A stretch of DNA of 64,000 bases from assembly GCF_015644585.1 (NCBI RefSeq), contig NZ_JADOBI010000016.1, positions 1 through 64,000 of the forward strand, given 5' to 3'. The notes beneath the pieces were generated by a model. The model had not been told where the DNA came from, made no database searches, and worked only from the letters and a program-made list of their open reading frames with translations. This DNA is from Rahnella laticis. GTDB lineage: Bacteria; Pseudomonadota; Gammaproteobacteria; Enterobacterales; Enterobacteriaceae. Shown here piece by piece: positions 54,736 to 63,881 of this stretch. How positions within the stretch are numbered: position 1 is the stretch's first letter; the number at the start of each line of letters is the position of its first letter. Made by a program: the position numbers and the translations under genes.

Positions 54736-56154
54736 TTACTGCTGCTGGGTTTCACGCGCAGCGATAAAGGCTAACGCCATATCGATACGCGCCAGCACGC
54801 GGCTCTGGCCGATAGCGTGAACCGTGACGTCAACGCCCGGAGACTGACCGGCACCGGTAACAGCAACGCGCAGTGGCATCCCGACTTTACCCATCCCGAC
54901 TTCCAGTTCATCCGCCGTGCCCTGAATCGCATGGTGAATATTTTCAGCCGTCCAGTCAGTAATCGCAGCCAGTTTCGCGCGAACCACTTCCAGCGGCTGA
55001 CGAGCCACAGGACGCAGGTGTTTCTTCGCCGCATCGGCATCGAATTCTGCGAAATCTTCATAGAAGTAACGGCAGGACTCCGCCATTTCTTTCAGGGTTT
55101 TGCAACGTTCGCCCAGCAAGGTCACGATTTCAAACAGCTGCGGGCCGTTACGGGTTTCGATACCAGCCTGCTCAACGTGCCACAGCAGATGCGTCGCGAC
55201 GTAATGCGGATCCATCGTATTGATGTAGTGATGATTCAGCCATTGCAGTTTCTCTGTGTTGAACGCACTCGCAGATTTGCTGACGTTTTCCAGAGAGAAC
55301 AGCGCTTTCATTTCGTCGCGGCTGAAGATTTCCTGATCGCCATGGGACCAGCCCAGACGCACCAGATAGTTCAGCAGCGCTTCCGGCAGATAACCGTCAT
55401 CGCGGTATTGCATCACGCCGACCGCACCATGACGTTTGGACAGTTTCTTGCCGTCGTCACCCAGAATCATGGAAACGTGCGCGTAAACCGGTACCGGTGC
55501 ACCCAGCGCTTTCAGGATGTTGATCTGACGCGGGGTGTTATTGATATGGTCTTCGCCACGGATTACGTGGGTGATTTCCATATCCCAGTCATCTACCACC
55601 ACGCAGAAGTTGTAAGTCGGAGAACCGTCGGTACGGCGGATAATCAGATCATCAAGCTCGTCGTTGCTGAACTCGATCGGGCCGCGGATCTGGTCGTCGA
55701 AAATAACAGAACCTTCCTGCGGGTTACGGAAACGCACCACGCAAGGCTCATCAGCGGCGTGATGTTCGTGACTGTCGCGGCAACGACCGTCATAACGCGG
55801 CTTCTCATTATTGGCCATCTGATGTTCACGCAGCGCTTCCAGACGCTCTTTAGAGCAATAGCATTTATACGCCGTGCCGTTTTCCAGCATTTCATCAATC
55901 ACCGCGTTATAACGGTCAAAGCGTTTGGTCTGGAAATACGGGCCTTCATCCCAGTCCAGATTCAGCCAGTTCATGCCATCCATAATCGCGTCGATCGCTT
56001 CCTGAGTGGAACGTTCGAGATCGGTGTCTTCGATACGCAGCACAAACTCACCGCCAAGGTTGCGGGCAAAGAGCCAGGAATAGAGCGCGGTACGGGCGCC
56101 ACCGACGTGCAGGTAGCCGGTCGGGCTTGGGGCAAAACGGGTTTTGATTTTCAT
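54736..56154 (-). CDS. gltX: glutamyl-tRNA synthetase
   Basis: A 472-residue class I aminoacyl-tRNA synthetase (E. coli 471). HIGH-type motif [20 protein letters not shown] at the N-terminus, KMSKS-type motif [11 protein letters not shown] (~235-245), and a zinc-binding CYCS...C region (~98-127). It charges tRNA-Glu. It is divergent from the tRNA-Val/Lys operon, the same arrangement as in E. coli. Confidence 0.97.
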   Translation of the reverse strand: MKIKTRFAPSPTGYLHVGGARTALYSWLFARNLGGEFVLRIEDTDLERSTQEAIDAIMDGMNWLNLDWDEGPYFQTKRFDRYNAVIDEMLENGTAYKCYCSKERLEALREHQMANNEKPRYDGRCRDSHEHHAADEPCVVRFRNPQEGSVIFDDQIRGPIEFSNDELDDLIIRRTDGSPTYNFCVVVDDWDMEITHVIRGEDHINNTPRQINILKALGAPVPVYAHVSMILGDDGKKLSKRHGAVGVMQYRDDGYLPEALLNYLVRLGWSHGDQEIFSRDEMKALFSLENVSKSASAFNTEKLQWLNHHYINTMDPHYVATHLLWHVEQAGIETRNGPQLFEIVTLLGERCKTLKEMAESCRYFYEDFAEFDADAAKKHLRPVARQPLEVVRAKLAAITDWTAENIHHAIQGTADELEVGMGKVGMPLRVAVTGAGQSPGVDVTVHAIGQSRVLARIDMALAFIAARETQQQ

Positions 56155-56371
56155 CTGGGTGCAACCTTAATAACGCAACGCTGAATAACGTCGCTATCAA
56201 TTAACAAAAAGTGGCTGACATTCTACCACTCTGCCCTGATTCCTCAACGCTGATACAGGGGCAGTGACCTTGTTTAAGGCCATGAATGCGTAAAGAATCG
56301 ACTACGCGGGCGAGAAACGCGCCAGGTTGACTAAAAATAAGCCGAACGATCATTTTTGTTTTTAAAAAGCG

Positions 56372-56399
56372 TTGACGTTATTTCAAGTATCCCTATAAT
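56372..56399 (+). promoter_or_regulatory. sigma-70 promoter of the tRNA-Val/Lys operon
   Basis: TTGACG, 16 bases, TATAAT, then GCGACTCC as a GC-containing discriminator; start of transcription expected near 56406. Confidence 0.88.
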
Positions 56400-56417
56400 G
56401 CGACTCCATCACGACGG

Positions 56418-56493
56418 GGGCGATTAGCTCAGTTGGTAGAGCATCTCCTTTACACGGAGGGGGTCGGCGGTTCGAGCCCGTCATCGCCCACCA
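56418..56493 (+). tRNA. valU: tRNA-Val(TAC), copy 1
   Basis: 76 nt with encoded CCA. Acceptor GGGCGAT / ATCGCCC, D-arm TAGCTCAGTTGGTAGAGC, anticodon loop CTCCTTTACACGGAG with TAC, T-arm CGGTTCGAGCCCG. Confidence 0.97.
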
Positions 56494-56539
56494 CTCTTTA
56501 AGAGTGCCGCGTTGTGATAAGTAGGAAGAATTGAGAAAT

Positions 56540-56615
56540 GGGCGATTAGCTCAGTTGGTAGAGCATCTCCTTTACACGGAGGGGGTCGGCGGTTCGAGCC
56601 CGTCATCGCCCACCA
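56540..56615 (+). tRNA. valX: tRNA-Val(TAC), copy 2
   Basis: Identical sequence to copy 1; spacer of 46 nt. Confidence 0.97.
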
Positions 56616-56658
56616 TTTCTCAGCAAGTTTCTTCTTACATGGGGAAGTACCCAGAAGT

Positions 56659-56734
56659 GGGCGATTAGCTCAGTTGGTAGAGCATCTCCTTTACACGGAG
56701 GGGGTCGGCGGTTCGAGCCCGTCATCGCCCACCA
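56659..56734 (+). tRNA. valY: tRNA-Val(TAC), copy 3
   Basis: Identical to copies 1 and 2; spacer of 43 nt, then 7 nt to tRNA-Lys. Confidence 0.97.
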
Positions 56735-56741
56735 CTTCTGC

Positions 56742-56817
56742 GGGCCGTTAGCTCAGTTGGTAGAGCAGTTGACTTTTAATCAATTGGTCGCTGGTTCGAA
56801 TCCAGCACGGCCCACCA
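56742..56817 (+). tRNA. lysV: tRNA-Lys(TTT)
   Basis: 76 nt with encoded CCA. Acceptor GGGCCGT / ACGGCCC, anticodon loop TTGACTTTTAATCAA with TTT. Order valU-valX-valY-lysV beside gltX as in E. coli. Confidence 0.97.
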
Positions 56818-56825
56818 ATTCAGAG

Positions 56826-56849
56826 AAAAGCGCCTTTAGGCGCTTTTTT
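56826..56849 (+). terminator. terminator of the tRNA-Val/Lys operon
   Basis: AAAAGCGCC / GGCGCTTTT with a 4-base loop and a T6 run. Confidence 0.9.
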
Positions 56850-56885
56850 CGTTTCTGTCATCCGGGAGTTATATTCTCCCCTCCG

Positions 56886-57695
56886 CTATTCCAGTTTAAA
56901 CATCGGCACGACTTTATTGTGCAGCGCGGGATTATCGCTTTCATCTTTCAGATTCACCCCGGACAACTGGCGGTGGAAAGATTGTTCGAGCAGCCACGCG
57001 AGTTTAAATGCCGCCTGCGGGTAGTTCAGCCCTTCCGGACGCACGTTTGAAATGCAATTGCGTTCTGATTCCAGCCTTTTGGTGTGCGGCCCCCAGGTCA
57101 TGTAAATCCCGAGACTGTCCGGTGACGATAACCCCGGACGTTCTCCAATCAGAATCGCTACCGCTTTGGCTTTCATCACCTGCGCAATGTCATCACCCAG
57201 CGCCACACGCGACTGATGCGCCAGCACCACCGGCCCCGGCTTCAGCTCAAGTGTCTGTAAATACGGCAACAGTGCAGCGATAAGCGGCACAGCCTGACGA
57301 TGCACGGCCTTGGACGACAAACCGTCGGCGACGACCAGCACAATATCAGCCGGTTCATCCGCCCTTTCCTGCAATGCCTGACGGCTGCTTTGCGAAAGTT
57401 TACGCCCCAGATCTGGCCGGCACAGATACGTTGCCCTGTCAGGCGCGGCACTGGCGACGGTCAGCGTTTGCAGCCCCAGCGCTTCGAGTTCAGGTTCCAG
57501 CTGCTGGCTGTCAAAAGGCTGATGTACAGCGTCACGCGCCTGCGCATGCGCTAAACCAAAGCGCAGCAGTTCATCGGTGGGCAAACTTGAGCCTGTGCGC
57601 CCCAGCGCGATACGCGCCGCAGTAAACTGCCGCAGCGTTTCCCACGGGTTGTTATGCACCAGCGGCGTGAGTTCCTGCCCTTTTTCTTTACTCAT
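56886..57695 (-). CDS. eutC: ethanolamine ammonia-lyase small subunit
   Basis: A 269-residue EutC, the small subunit of the adenosylcobalamin-dependent lyase that splits ethanolamine into acetaldehyde and ammonia. Cobalamin-binding segments: FLVVADGLSSKAVH-like (DIVLVVADGLSSKA) and AILIGERPGLSSPDSLG. GTG 57698 directly precedes ATG 57695; either may be used (GAGG upstream). It follows eutB by 11 bp. The N-terminal microcompartment-targeting region of E. coli EutC is short here. Confidence 0.95.
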   Translation of the reverse strand: MSKEKGQELTPLVHNNPWETLRQFTAARIALGRTGSSLPTDELLRFGLAHAQARDAVHQPFDSQQLEPELEALGLQTLTVASAAPDRATYLCRPDLGRKLSQSSRQALQERADEPADIVLVVADGLSSKAVHRQAVPLIAALLPYLQTLELKPGPVVLAHQSRVALGDDIAQVMKAKAVAILIGERPGLSSPDSLGIYMTWGPHTKRLESERNCISNVRPEGLNYPQAAFKLAWLLEQSFHRQLSGVNLKDESDNPALHNKVVPMFKLE

Positions 57696-57706
57696 CACAA
57701 CGGGCC

Positions 57707-59089
57707 TCAGATTAATTGGGGTAACTGGCGTAGCAGCGGATGCGATGCGCGGGTGTCCTGCAATGCGCCCTGCGGATCAATAATTTTCATTTTCTCCAGC
57801 CAGACGGCAAATTCCGGCGCGTGTTTCAGCCCCAGCAGCTCGCGGATGTACAGCGCGTCGTGGAAAGAGGTGCTCTGATAATTGAGCATGATGTCATCCG
57901 CGCCCGGCACGCCAATCAGGAACGTCAGCCCGGCGGCACCCAGCAACGTCAGCAGCGTATCCATATCGTCCTGATCGGCTTCGGCGTGGTTGGTGTAACA
58001 CACGTCGCAGCCGAGCGGCACGCCCAGCAATTTTCCGCAGAAATGGTCTTCCAGACCGGCGCGGATAATTTGCTTGCCGTCATACAGATATTCCGGCCCG
58101 ATAAAACCGACCACGGTGTTAATCAGCAGCGGCGAAAAATGCCGCGCAATGGCGTAAGCGCGCGCTTCGCAGGTTTGCTGATCGACACCAAAATGCGCAT
58201 TCGCCGACAGACAACTGCCCTGCCCGGTTTCGAAATACATGACGTTATCGCCCAGCGTTCCGCGTTTCAGACTGAGCGCCGCCTGTTGCGCTTCTGCCAG
58301 CAGCGCCAGATTAATGCCAAAACCGCTGTTCGCCGCTTCCGTTCCCGCAATCGACTGAAAGACCAGATCGACCGGCGCACCGCGTTCGACCAGCTTGATA
58401 GTATTGGTGACGTGCGTCAGTACGCAGGATTGGGTCGGGATCTCGAATCGCGAAATGATGTCATCAAGCATGTAATTGAGATTTTCCAGCAACGGCAAAC
58501 TATCACTGGCGGGATTGATGCCAATCACCGCGTCGCCGGAGCCGTAAAGCAAACCGTCGAGCATGCTGGCCGCAATGCCCTGCAAATTATCGGTAGGATG
58601 ATTGGGTTGCAGCCGCACGCTCATGTGCCCCGGCAACCCGATCGTGTTGCGGAACCGGGTAATCACCCGGCATTTTTTGGCGACCAGAATCAGATCCTGA
58701 TTACGCATCAGCTTGCTGACGGCCGCCGCCATTTCCGGCGTAATGCCTTTTGCCACGGCGGCCAGCGTGAAGCTGTCAGTTTTTTCACTGAGCAGCCAGT
58801 CGCGGAAATCGCCCACGGTCAGATGGGAAATCGCGGCAAACGCCGTGACGTCGTGCGTATCAATAATCAGCCGGGTGACTTCATCCTCTTCATAAGGCAC
58901 CAGCAGTTGTTGCAGGAACGTTTTGAGCGGAACTTCCGCCAGCGCCATTTTTGCCGCCATACGCTCTTCCGCGCTGGTGGCTGCCACTTCGGCCAGATAA
59001 TCCCCCGACCGCGCGGGGGAGGCTTTTGCCATCAGTTCGCGTAAATCCGCAAACTGATAGCGGCGGTGGCTTAATGTCGTCTGAAACAT
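57707..59089 (-). CDS. eutB: ethanolamine ammonia-lyase large subunit
   Basis: A 460-residue TIM-barrel catalytic subunit (E. coli EutB 453). Substrate and cofactor contacts: GLPGHMSVRLQPNHPTDN, INPASDSL, THVTNTIKLVERGAPVDLVF and FETGQGSCLSANAHFG. AAGGAG precedes the ATG. Middle gene of eat-eutB-eutC; no reactivase gene (eutA) or microcompartment shell gene is in the window. Confidence 0.96.
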   Translation of the reverse strand: MFQTTLSHRRYQFADLRELMAKASPARSGDYLAEVAATSAEERMAAKMALAEVPLKTFLQQLLVPYEEDEVTRLIIDTHDVTAFAAISHLTVGDFRDWLLSEKTDSFTLAAVAKGITPEMAAAVSKLMRNQDLILVAKKCRVITRFRNTIGLPGHMSVRLQPNHPTDNLQGIAASMLDGLLYGSGDAVIGINPASDSLPLLENLNYMLDDIISRFEIPTQSCVLTHVTNTIKLVERGAPVDLVFQSIAGTEAANSGFGINLALLAEAQQAALSLKRGTLGDNVMYFETGQGSCLSANAHFGVDQQTCEARAYAIARHFSPLLINTVVGFIGPEYLYDGKQIIRAGLEDHFCGKLLGVPLGCDVCYTNHAEADQDDMDTLLTLLGAAGLTFLIGVPGADDIMLNYQSTSFHDALYIRELLGLKHAPEFAVWLEKMKIIDPQGALQDTRASHPLLRQLPQLI

Positions 59090-59110
59090 AGCACTCCTTA
59101 GCAGGCCGGA

Positions 59111-60520
59111 TTATTTGCCACTTTTGGCCGGAACCGGCTGTAGCCCGCGTAATTGCAGATCTTCAGCGGCATCGGCGCGGGCCTGATGGGTCAGGCGGAA
59201 CCAGGCGTAAGCCAGCAACATCATGGCGGCGAAGATCATAAACAGTAAGGTGTTGTAGTAGATCATAGCGATAAGACAGACTACTGCCAGAACCAGCGCC
59301 AGTGCAGGCGCAAAAGGATAGAGTGGCGCACGGAACGGGCGGATCAGGTTCGGTTCGCTGCGACGCAGTTTGAACAGCGCGGCCATCGAAATGATGTACA
59401 TCACAATCGCGCCAAACACCGACATTGTCACGATATTCGCCGTCAGCGGTTGCCCGCCAATCACAATCAGGGAATCAGAGAAAATCGCTGCAATCCCGAC
59501 CACACCACCGGCAATAATGCCCAGATGTGGCGTCTGGAAACGCGCATTCACACTCGACAGCCGTTTAGGCAGATAACCCGCCCGCGCCAGCGCAAAAATC
59601 TGTCGTGAATACCCCATGATGATGCCGTGGAATGATGCGATCAGGCCGAACAGCCCCAGCCAGACCAGCATGTGTAACCAGCCACTGTTGCTGCCGACAA
59701 TCAGTTTCATCGCCTGCGGTAACGGGTCGTTGATGTTCGAAAGTTTGGTCCAGTCGCCCACGCCACCGGCAAACAGCATGACGCCCAGCGCGAGAACGGT
59801 CAGGGTCAGGATCCCGCCAATAAACGCTTTCGGAATGGTGCGCTGCGGATCTTTGGCTTCTTCTGCGGCCATCGACGCGCCTTCAATGGCCAGGAAGAAC
59901 CAGATGGCGAAAGGAATGGCGGCGAAGATGCCGGAGAATGCTGCCGGGCTGAAGGTATCGCTGCCCGCCCAGCCGCCGTGTACAAAGTTCGACATCTCAA
60001 AGCCCGGCGCAACGACGCCCATAAAAACTAGCAATTCGAATATCGCCAGTAACGTCACCAGCAATTCGAACGTTGCCGCAATGCTGACGCCCAGTATGTT
60101 GAGCACCATAAAGACAATGTACGCGCCGACCGCCACCCATTTCGGTTCAATCGCAGGAAACTGCACGTTGAGATAGGCCCCAATGGCCATGGCTATCGCG
60201 GGCGGCGCAAATACAAATTCCACCAGCGTGGCAAATCCGGCGACAAACCCGCCCGTCGGGCCGAATGCGCGGTAAGCGTAAGCGAAAGGCCCGCCCGCAT
60301 GCGGAATCGATGTGGTGAGTTCAGTGAAACTAAAGATAAAAGCGCAATACATGGCGGCAATCACCAGCGCGGTAATAAGAAATCCCAGCGTGCCCGCCTG
60401 CGCCCATCCGTAACTCCAGCCAAAATATTCGCCGGAAATAACCAGCCCGACGGCAATGCCCCAAAGTTTAAAACTGCCCAGCGTACGCTTTAAAACAGGT
60501 GTGACTTTCGTGGTTTGCAT
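59111..60520 (-). CDS. eat: ethanolamine permease (APC family)
   Basis: A 469-residue amino acid-polyamine-organocation transporter with twelve predicted helices; SGEYFGWSYGWAQAG and SIPHAGGPFAYAYRAFGP in the first helices and GASMAAEEAKDPQRTIPKA are typical of Eat permeases linked to eutBC. It imports ethanolamine. AGGGGATCACAT precedes the ATG. It heads the operon, 21 bp before eutB. Confidence 0.92.
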   Translation of the reverse strand: MQTTKVTPVLKRTLGSFKLWGIAVGLVISGEYFGWSYGWAQAGTLGFLITALVIAAMYCAFIFSFTELTTSIPHAGGPFAYAYRAFGPTGGFVAGFATLVEFVFAPPAIAMAIGAYLNVQFPAIEPKWVAVGAYIVFMVLNILGVSIAATFELLVTLLAIFELLVFMGVVAPGFEMSNFVHGGWAGSDTFSPAAFSGIFAAIPFAIWFFLAIEGASMAAEEAKDPQRTIPKAFIGGILTLTVLALGVMLFAGGVGDWTKLSNINDPLPQAMKLIVGSNSGWLHMLVWLGLFGLIASFHGIIMGYSRQIFALARAGYLPKRLSSVNARFQTPHLGIIAGGVVGIAAIFSDSLIVIGGQPLTANIVTMSVFGAIVMYIISMAALFKLRRSEPNLIRPFRAPLYPFAPALALVLAVVCLIAMIYYNTLLFMIFAAMMLLAYAWFRLTHQARADAAEDLQLRGLQPVPAKSGK

Positions 60521-60767
60521 ATGTGATCCCCTGCCCGGTGATAATGCAATTATTGTTCGAAGAGTATTTCAGCTGTCTTGCCCTCAGGGGATATTGCAAA
60601 GGCTGTACCACTTAAGAAAGGCAGAGCCCGCGCGGCCTGTAGCCTGGACACGGGATGGCTTGCTTCATTTTGGCGCGCCGAAGTAAAGGGCATTGCCCGA
60701 AACGGTGCGTGGGAAAATGTCATCCACAGACGCTACAATTTGAGCTCAACAAAACGGGAGGTTTCGC

Positions 60768-61325
60768 GTGACGGAAATGGAACAACAAATTACAACCTGG
60801 CTGGCAGAGGAGCCGCTGCACCTGAAAGCGCTTTTGCAGGTCAGGGAGCTGGAACTCAATGATGCGTGGCTGGCGGCGGGTTTCGTCCGCAATCTGGTCT
60901 GGGACCGGCTGCATGGCTACGCGCAGGCCACGCCGCTCAATGACATCGACGTGGTGTATTTCAATCGCAAGGATTGCAGCGCGCAGGCCGACGAACATTA
61001 CGAACAGCGTCTGATGAAAGGCTCGCCCGAATTACCCTGGTCGGTGAAAAATCAGGCGCGCATGCATGAGCGCCACGGGCACGCGCCCTATTCTTCCAGC
61101 TCAGAAGCGATGAGCCATTGGGTAGAAGTGGAAACCGCCATCGGCGCTAGAATTAATGCCGGCGGGCAAATTGAACTGAACGCGCCATTAGGGCTGGAGG
61201 CGCTGTTTGCCTTTAGTATCACGCCGAATCCGCGCCACGCAATCCCGGCAGTTTTCGCGCAACGCGTGAATGATAAAGGCTGGCTGGCGTTATGGCCTGA
61301 GCTGAAAGTGCAAGAAATACGTTAA
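60768..61325 (+). CDS. nucleotidyltransferase-family protein (DUF925-like)
   Basis: A 185-residue protein. N-terminal AGFVRNLVWDRLHG and PLNDIDVVYFN give the two-acidic-residue pattern of a minimal nucleotidyltransferase (Asp-x-Asp-like), then MSHWVEVETAIGARI and TPNPRHAIPAVFAQRV. Function unknown. GTG 60768 is chosen because GGGAGG lies 6 bases upstream; ATG 60777 is the alternative. Confidence 0.75.
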   Translation: MTEMEQQITTWLAEEPLHLKALLQVRELELNDAWLAAGFVRNLVWDRLHGYAQATPLNDIDVVYFNRKDCSAQADEHYEQRLMKGSPELPWSVKNQARMHERHGHAPYSSSSEAMSHWVEVETAIGARINAGGQIELNAPLGLEALFAFSITPNPRHAIPAVFAQRVNDKGWLALWPELKVQEIR

Positions 61326-61350
61326 CACTGTAAGGAATATGAAAACTCAA

Positions 61351-61377
61351 TAAAGCCGCGCTGATGGCTGCCGATAC
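61351..61377 (+). promoter_or_regulatory. sigma-28 (FliA) flagellar promoter
   Basis: TAAAGCCG, 11 bases, GCCGATAC, against the consensus TAAAGTTT-N11-GCCGATAA: strong match in both boxes and exact spacing. It lies 64 bp before the flxA-like gene, which is flagellar-regulated in E. coli. Confidence 0.85.
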
Positions 61378-61441
61378 CTGTTAAGCACGCTTACGTGCAA
61401 AATTTTATGGCAGCACCGTTATGACAACACAGTGAGGTATT

Positions 61442-61780
61442 ATGACTACTATCAGCGCCACCAGCAGTTCGGTGAGCACGGCGTCCACCAGTGACTCCGG
61501 CAGCTCAAGCCAGATTGCTCAGTTAACCAAACAGATTGCGAAGCTGACTGAACAGGTCAAAAACCTGAGCAGCTCAGGCGGCAGCACTGAAGACGTTCAG
61601 CAACAACAGGAACTTCTGCAACAACAAATCGAATTGCTGCAACAGCAAATTGCGCAAATCGAACAGCAGCAAGCTCAGAAAGCGCTTCAGCAGCAACAAC
61701 AGCAACAAGCCGCCGCTGAAACGAAGAAAGAAGGCGTGAACAAACCTTCCGACACGAACGCCATCGATATCTACGTCTGA
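61442..61780 (+). CDS. FlxA-like family protein
   Basis: A 112-residue protein: a Ser/Thr-rich N-terminus, a coiled coil (QIAQLTKQIAKLTEQVKNLS; ~24-50), a Gln-rich helix (~52-92, stretches of QQQQ), and the conserved ending AIDIYV. FlxA-like proteins belong to the flagellar class 3 regulon; their role is not established. It has its own sigma-28 promoter. The Gln tract is built from CAG/CAA repeats and may vary in length between strains. Confidence 0.85.
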   Translation: MTTISATSSSVSTASTSDSGSSSQIAQLTKQIAKLTEQVKNLSSSGGSTEDVQQQQELLQQQIELLQQQIAQIEQQQAQKALQQQQQQQAAAETKKEGVNKPSDTNAIDIYV

Positions 61781-61812
61781 TTGCAGTAAATATCCAAACA
61801 GCCAGCAAGGCG

Positions 61813-62739
61813 TCAGAAACCGAAAACGCCCTGCTGGCTGCGTTTTTCCCTCAGTAAATCCGCCTGTTCTTTCACGACCTGCCAGATGGCCTGCGCCGCC
61901 GGCGAGAGCGAACGGTTTTTGCGTTTCACCAGCATCAGTACACGGTTAATTTCCGGCACCAGCGGTTTTATGACCAGACGGCTGCCTTCCGGCAACGGAA
62001 GCGCCAGTGCGGGCAACACGCTGATCCCAATCCCCGCTTCAACCATCGGAAATAACGTGGCCGGATGACCAATCTCCTGCGCGATTTCCGCCTTCACTTT
62101 CTGCGCTTTCAGCGCGCCGTCGATGAGTATCCGGCTGCCTGACGCGTAATCCTGCAATACCAGTTTGCAGCCGTTAAGCGAAGGCCAGCCAACAGCCGTT
62201 TGCGCAGCAAAAGGATGATCCTCGCGGCACAGCAGCAAAAAAGGCTCATGCAAGATCGGTTCACAGTCGAGATCCGTACTCTCACCGGGGTCGATCACAA
62301 TGCCGAAATCCACTTCCGCATTTCTCACGCTGCTCAGCACCAGTTGCTGTGCCTGGTCACGCAGCAAAATGCGAATATCGGGATATTGTGCCTGCCCGCT
62401 GGCGATACATTGCGGCATCAGTTGCGCGGAAATGGTCTGGCTGGAAGCGATTCTGACGCGGCCATTGTGCTGTGTTCCGAAGCTCCGGGTATCGAGCAGC
62501 ATCGCGTGCAGTTCGTCGAGTAACGGCTCCACCCGCTTTGACAAACTCAGCCCCGCGCTGGTCAGCACAACTTCCCGTGTTGTGCGATCCAGTAAACGGA
62601 CGCCCATTTCGGCTTCCAGCTCTTTCATACTGTGGCTGACGGCAGACTGTGAAAGACCGATCGCTTCCCCTGCCTGGCTAAAGCTGCCATAGCGCGCTAC
62701 CGCAACAAAAACCCGAAGCTGCCTGAGAGAGTAATTCAT
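61813..62739 (-). CDS. yfeR: LysR-family regulator YfeR
   Basis: A 308-residue LysR regulator with helix-turn-helix [35 protein letters not shown]. It is divergent from yfeH (98 bp between starts), exactly as E. coli yfeR. In Salmonella YfeR responds to low osmolarity and affects yfeH. A TCCATTGATGTG/ AT-rich segment lies in the shared promoter. Confidence 0.9.
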   Translation of the reverse strand: MNYSLRQLRVFVAVARYGSFSQAGEAIGLSQSAVSHSMKELEAEMGVRLLDRTTREVVLTSAGLSLSKRVEPLLDELHAMLLDTRSFGTQHNGRVRIASSQTISAQLMPQCIASGQAQYPDIRILLRDQAQQLVLSSVRNAEVDFGIVIDPGESTDLDCEPILHEPFLLLCREDHPFAAQTAVGWPSLNGCKLVLQDYASGSRILIDGALKAQKVKAEIAQEIGHPATLFPMVEAGIGISVLPALALPLPEGSRLVIKPLVPEINRVLMLVKRKNRSLSPAAQAIWQVVKEQADLLREKRSQQGVFGF

Positions 62740-62837
62740 GAATTTTTCACATCAATGGATTAAATAAATCAATTTTTTAATTGTATCGCAAACGCCCAAA
62801 ATAGCGGAATTCCATTACGACTTCTCAGAGAATCCGC

Positions 62838-63827
62838 ATGCGCTTCTTACCCGATCGTTTCACCTTAACCCTGATCGCCACCGTTTTACTCGCCACATTC
62901 TTTCCTGCCAGCGGGATGTTTGTCGCCTTTTTCAACAATCTGACCATTTTCGCCATCGGCCTGCTGTTCTTTATGCATGGCGCCAAGCTGTCGCGAGAAG
63001 CCATTTTTCAGGGCAGCAATAACTGGCGGCTGCATTTATGGGTGATGTTCAGCACGTTTATTTTGTTCCCAATCCTCGGCCTGCTGTTCCAGTGGTGGCA
63101 TCCGGTTGACGTCAGCCCGCAGATTTACAGCGGATTTGTGTATCTGTGTATTTTGCCGGCGACCGTTCAGTCAGCAATCGCATTTACCTCTCTGGCGGGC
63201 GGAAACGTCGCGGCGGCAGTGTGCAGCGCCTCCGCGTCCAGCCTGCTGGGCATTTTTGTTTCGCCGCTGCTGGTGAGTTTGCTGATGCATGTTCAGGGGG
63301 AAACAGGCAACGGTCTGGAGCAGGTCGGGCACATTGTGCTGCAACTGCTGGTACCGTTTATCGCCGGTCATTTGCTGCGTCCGCTGATTGGCGGTTTTGT
63401 GGAACGTCACCGTAAAATGATCGGCAAAACCGACCAGACGTCGATCCTTCTTGTAGTATATTCCGCGTTTAGTGAAGCCGTCACGCAGGGGATCTGGCAT
63501 CAGGTGGGCATCGGTTCCCTGCTGTTTATCGTGGCTTTCAGTCTGGTGCTGCTGGCCTTTGTTCTGGTGATCAATACCTACGCCGCACGCTGGCTGGGAT
63601 TCAGTAAACCGGATGAAATTACCATTGTGTTCTGCGGTTCCAAAAAGAGCCTGGCGAACGGTATTCCGATGGCCAATATCCTCTTCCCGGTCAGTGCGAT
63701 TGGCATGATGGTTCTGCCACTGATGATTTTCCATCAGGTGCAGCTGATGACCTGTGCGGTGCTGGCGAAACGCTATCAGAAGAAGCAAAAGGAAGTGGCG
63801 CCCAGTCAGGCGCAGGTGACGGAGTAA
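62838..63827 (+). CDS. yfeH: bile acid:sodium symporter-family protein YfeH
   Basis: A 329-residue BASS-family (SBF-like) membrane protein with about nine to ten helices (PATVQSAIAFTSLAGGNVAAAVCSAS region and FCGSKKSLANGIPMANIL). The substrate is unknown; related proteins carry organic acids or bile salts. Position and divergence from yfeR match E. coli. AGAGAA precedes the ATG. Confidence 0.92.
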   Translation: MRFLPDRFTLTLIATVLLATFFPASGMFVAFFNNLTIFAIGLLFFMHGAKLSREAIFQGSNNWRLHLWVMFSTFILFPILGLLFQWWHPVDVSPQIYSGFVYLCILPATVQSAIAFTSLAGGNVAAAVCSASASSLLGIFVSPLLVSLLMHVQGETGNGLEQVGHIVLQLLVPFIAGHLLRPLIGGFVERHRKMIGKTDQTSILLVVYSAFSEAVTQGIWHQVGIGSLLFIVAFSLVLLAFVLVINTYAARWLGFSKPDEITIVFCGSKKSLANGIPMANILFPVSAIGMMVLPLMIFHQVQLMTCAVLAKRYQKKQKEVAPSQAQVTE

Positions 63828-63837
63828 TGTCAAAAAT

Positions 63838-63861
63838 AAAGGCGCTGAAATCAGCGCCTTT
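63838..63861. terminator. bidirectional terminator between yfeH and ypeB
   Basis: AAAGGCGCTGA / TCAGCGCCTTT with a 2-base loop. Confidence 0.8.
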
Positions 63862-63881
63862 AGTCTCAGAATGAAACGTTG

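Noticed and set aside
54817-56184. 455-codon open frame antisense to gltX
   Set aside because: Shadow of gltX; product rich in Arg, Phe and His without family motifs.
57740-59044. 434-codon open frame antisense to eutB
   Set aside because: Shadow of eutB for the same reasons.
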